DNA of 6,253 bases from CAWGAJ01 sp963820545. GTDB taxonomy: Bacteria > Planctomycetota > Planctomycetia > Pirellulales > Thermoguttaceae. The stretch covers positions 1-6,253 of the forward strand of contig CAWGAJ010000003.1 of assembly GCA_963820545.1 (NCBI GenBank). The letters run 5' to 3'. Both the position numbers and the translations under genes were made by a program. This document shows, piece by piece, positions 5,962-6,253 of the stretch. Positions within the stretch are counted from its first letter, which is position 1, and every line of letters starts with the position of its first letter. The notes beneath the pieces are model-generated. The model was not told the origin of the DNA. It saw nothing but the letters and a program-made list of their open reading frames with translations, and made no database searches.

Positions 5962-6253
5962 TCATTCATCGATGTTATCTAGATCCTTCACTTCTCCGGC
6001 GAGGAATTTTTTCCACAACGAGAAGGGCATTTTCGCAGGCAAAGATCGAACCACGCCGTCGGCAAACAGAATATTGATTACGCCGGGATGCGCGGTTGAG
6101 ATTCGCAATCCTTTTCCGGTTTTCATTCTTTCCAGGGCTTCTTCCACGGTAAGGTCGCGCGGTTCGGCCCAATGGACGCCCGAGTTTACAACTTCCACGA
6201 CCATTACCGTGTGTGAGCCGCGGTCGGGCAAGTCCGAAGCTTCACCGGCCCGT
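5962..6253 (-). CDS. DUF1559 (H-X9-DG) pseudopilin-like protein, C-terminal fragment
   Basis: The frame is open from the right edge to TGA 5962-5964, giving the last 96 residues without any frameshift. It starts within RAGEASDLPDRGSHTVMVVE, the usual DGTSNT-like turn and E-strand of DUF1559 proteins. VHWAEPRDLTVEEAL follows (the family's VPWTKPEDL motif) and then HPGVINILFADGVVRSL. In that motif the His and the DG are separated by nine residues, the H-X9-DG signature. DUF1559 proteins carry an N-terminal type IV pilin-like methylation segment, here outside the window, and are exported; their exact role is unknown. The family occurs in large paralogous sets in Planctomycetota and is the best taxonomic marker in this window. 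The small membrane-protein gene follows 18 bases downstream. Confidence 0.88.
   Translation of the reverse strand, partial: RAGEASDLPDRGSHTVMVVEVVNSGVHWAEPRDLTVEEALERMKTGKGLRISTAHPGVINILFADGVVRSLPAKMPFSLWKKFLAGEVKDLDNIDE

Overview
The window most likely comes from a member of the Planctomycetota. The strongest sign is the fragment at the right edge, which carries the H-X9-DG signature of the DUF1559 pseudopilin-like proteins, a family greatly expanded in that phylum. A secreted agarase-like glycoside hydrolase, a lipoprotein-type transglutaminase and degenerate 7-base tandem repeats between genes fit this. No rRNA, tRNA, CRISPR array, transposase or phage structural gene was seen.

Layout, left to right. 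(1) 1-1150, minus: N-terminal part of an agarase-like glycoside hydrolase that runs off the left edge. (2) 1151-1481: AT-rich divergent intergenic region. (3) 1482 to about 2711, plus: a three-gene membrane-protein operon. It holds a YqjD/ElaB-like (DUF883-like) tail-anchored protein, a short one-span membrane protein with a similar tail, and a YqjE-like (DUF1469, phage-holin superfamily) protein; a degenerate heptamer array lies between genes one and two, and another follows gene three. (4) 2819-3512, minus: a conserved-looking 230-residue protein of unknown function. (5) 3513-4116: about 600 bases with no firm gene, containing a possible Cys/His-rich small ORF and a weak promoter candidate. 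(6) 4117-5714, plus: a lipoprotein with a C-terminal transglutaminase-like domain, interrupted by a short palindromic repeat between its catalytic His and Asp codons. (7) 5782-5943, minus: a probable 53-residue one-span membrane protein. (8) 5962 to the right edge, minus: C-terminus of a DUF1559 protein.

The main caution is that almost every gene is broken by single-base insertions or deletions, about 18 in some 4.5 kb of coding sequence, several of them in homopolymers. The protein stays recognisable when read across frames, and the corrected totals come out as whole codons for the genes whose two ends are both certain. This looks more like uncorrected read or assembly error than like genuine decay of every gene, so gene spans here are reconstructed across frames.

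Functionally, the YqjD/YqjE-like operon would act at the inner membrane, probably in stress or stationary-phase physiology by analogy with enterobacteria. The agarase-like enzyme, the transglutaminase lipoprotein and the DUF1559 protein are envelope or exported proteins. Nothing ties the separate transcription units into one pathway. I see no clearly new multi-gene system. The best leads are the palindromic repeat inside the transglutaminase gene, the heptamer array that donates the start codon of the operon's middle gene, and a possible metal-binding small protein at 3637-3772.
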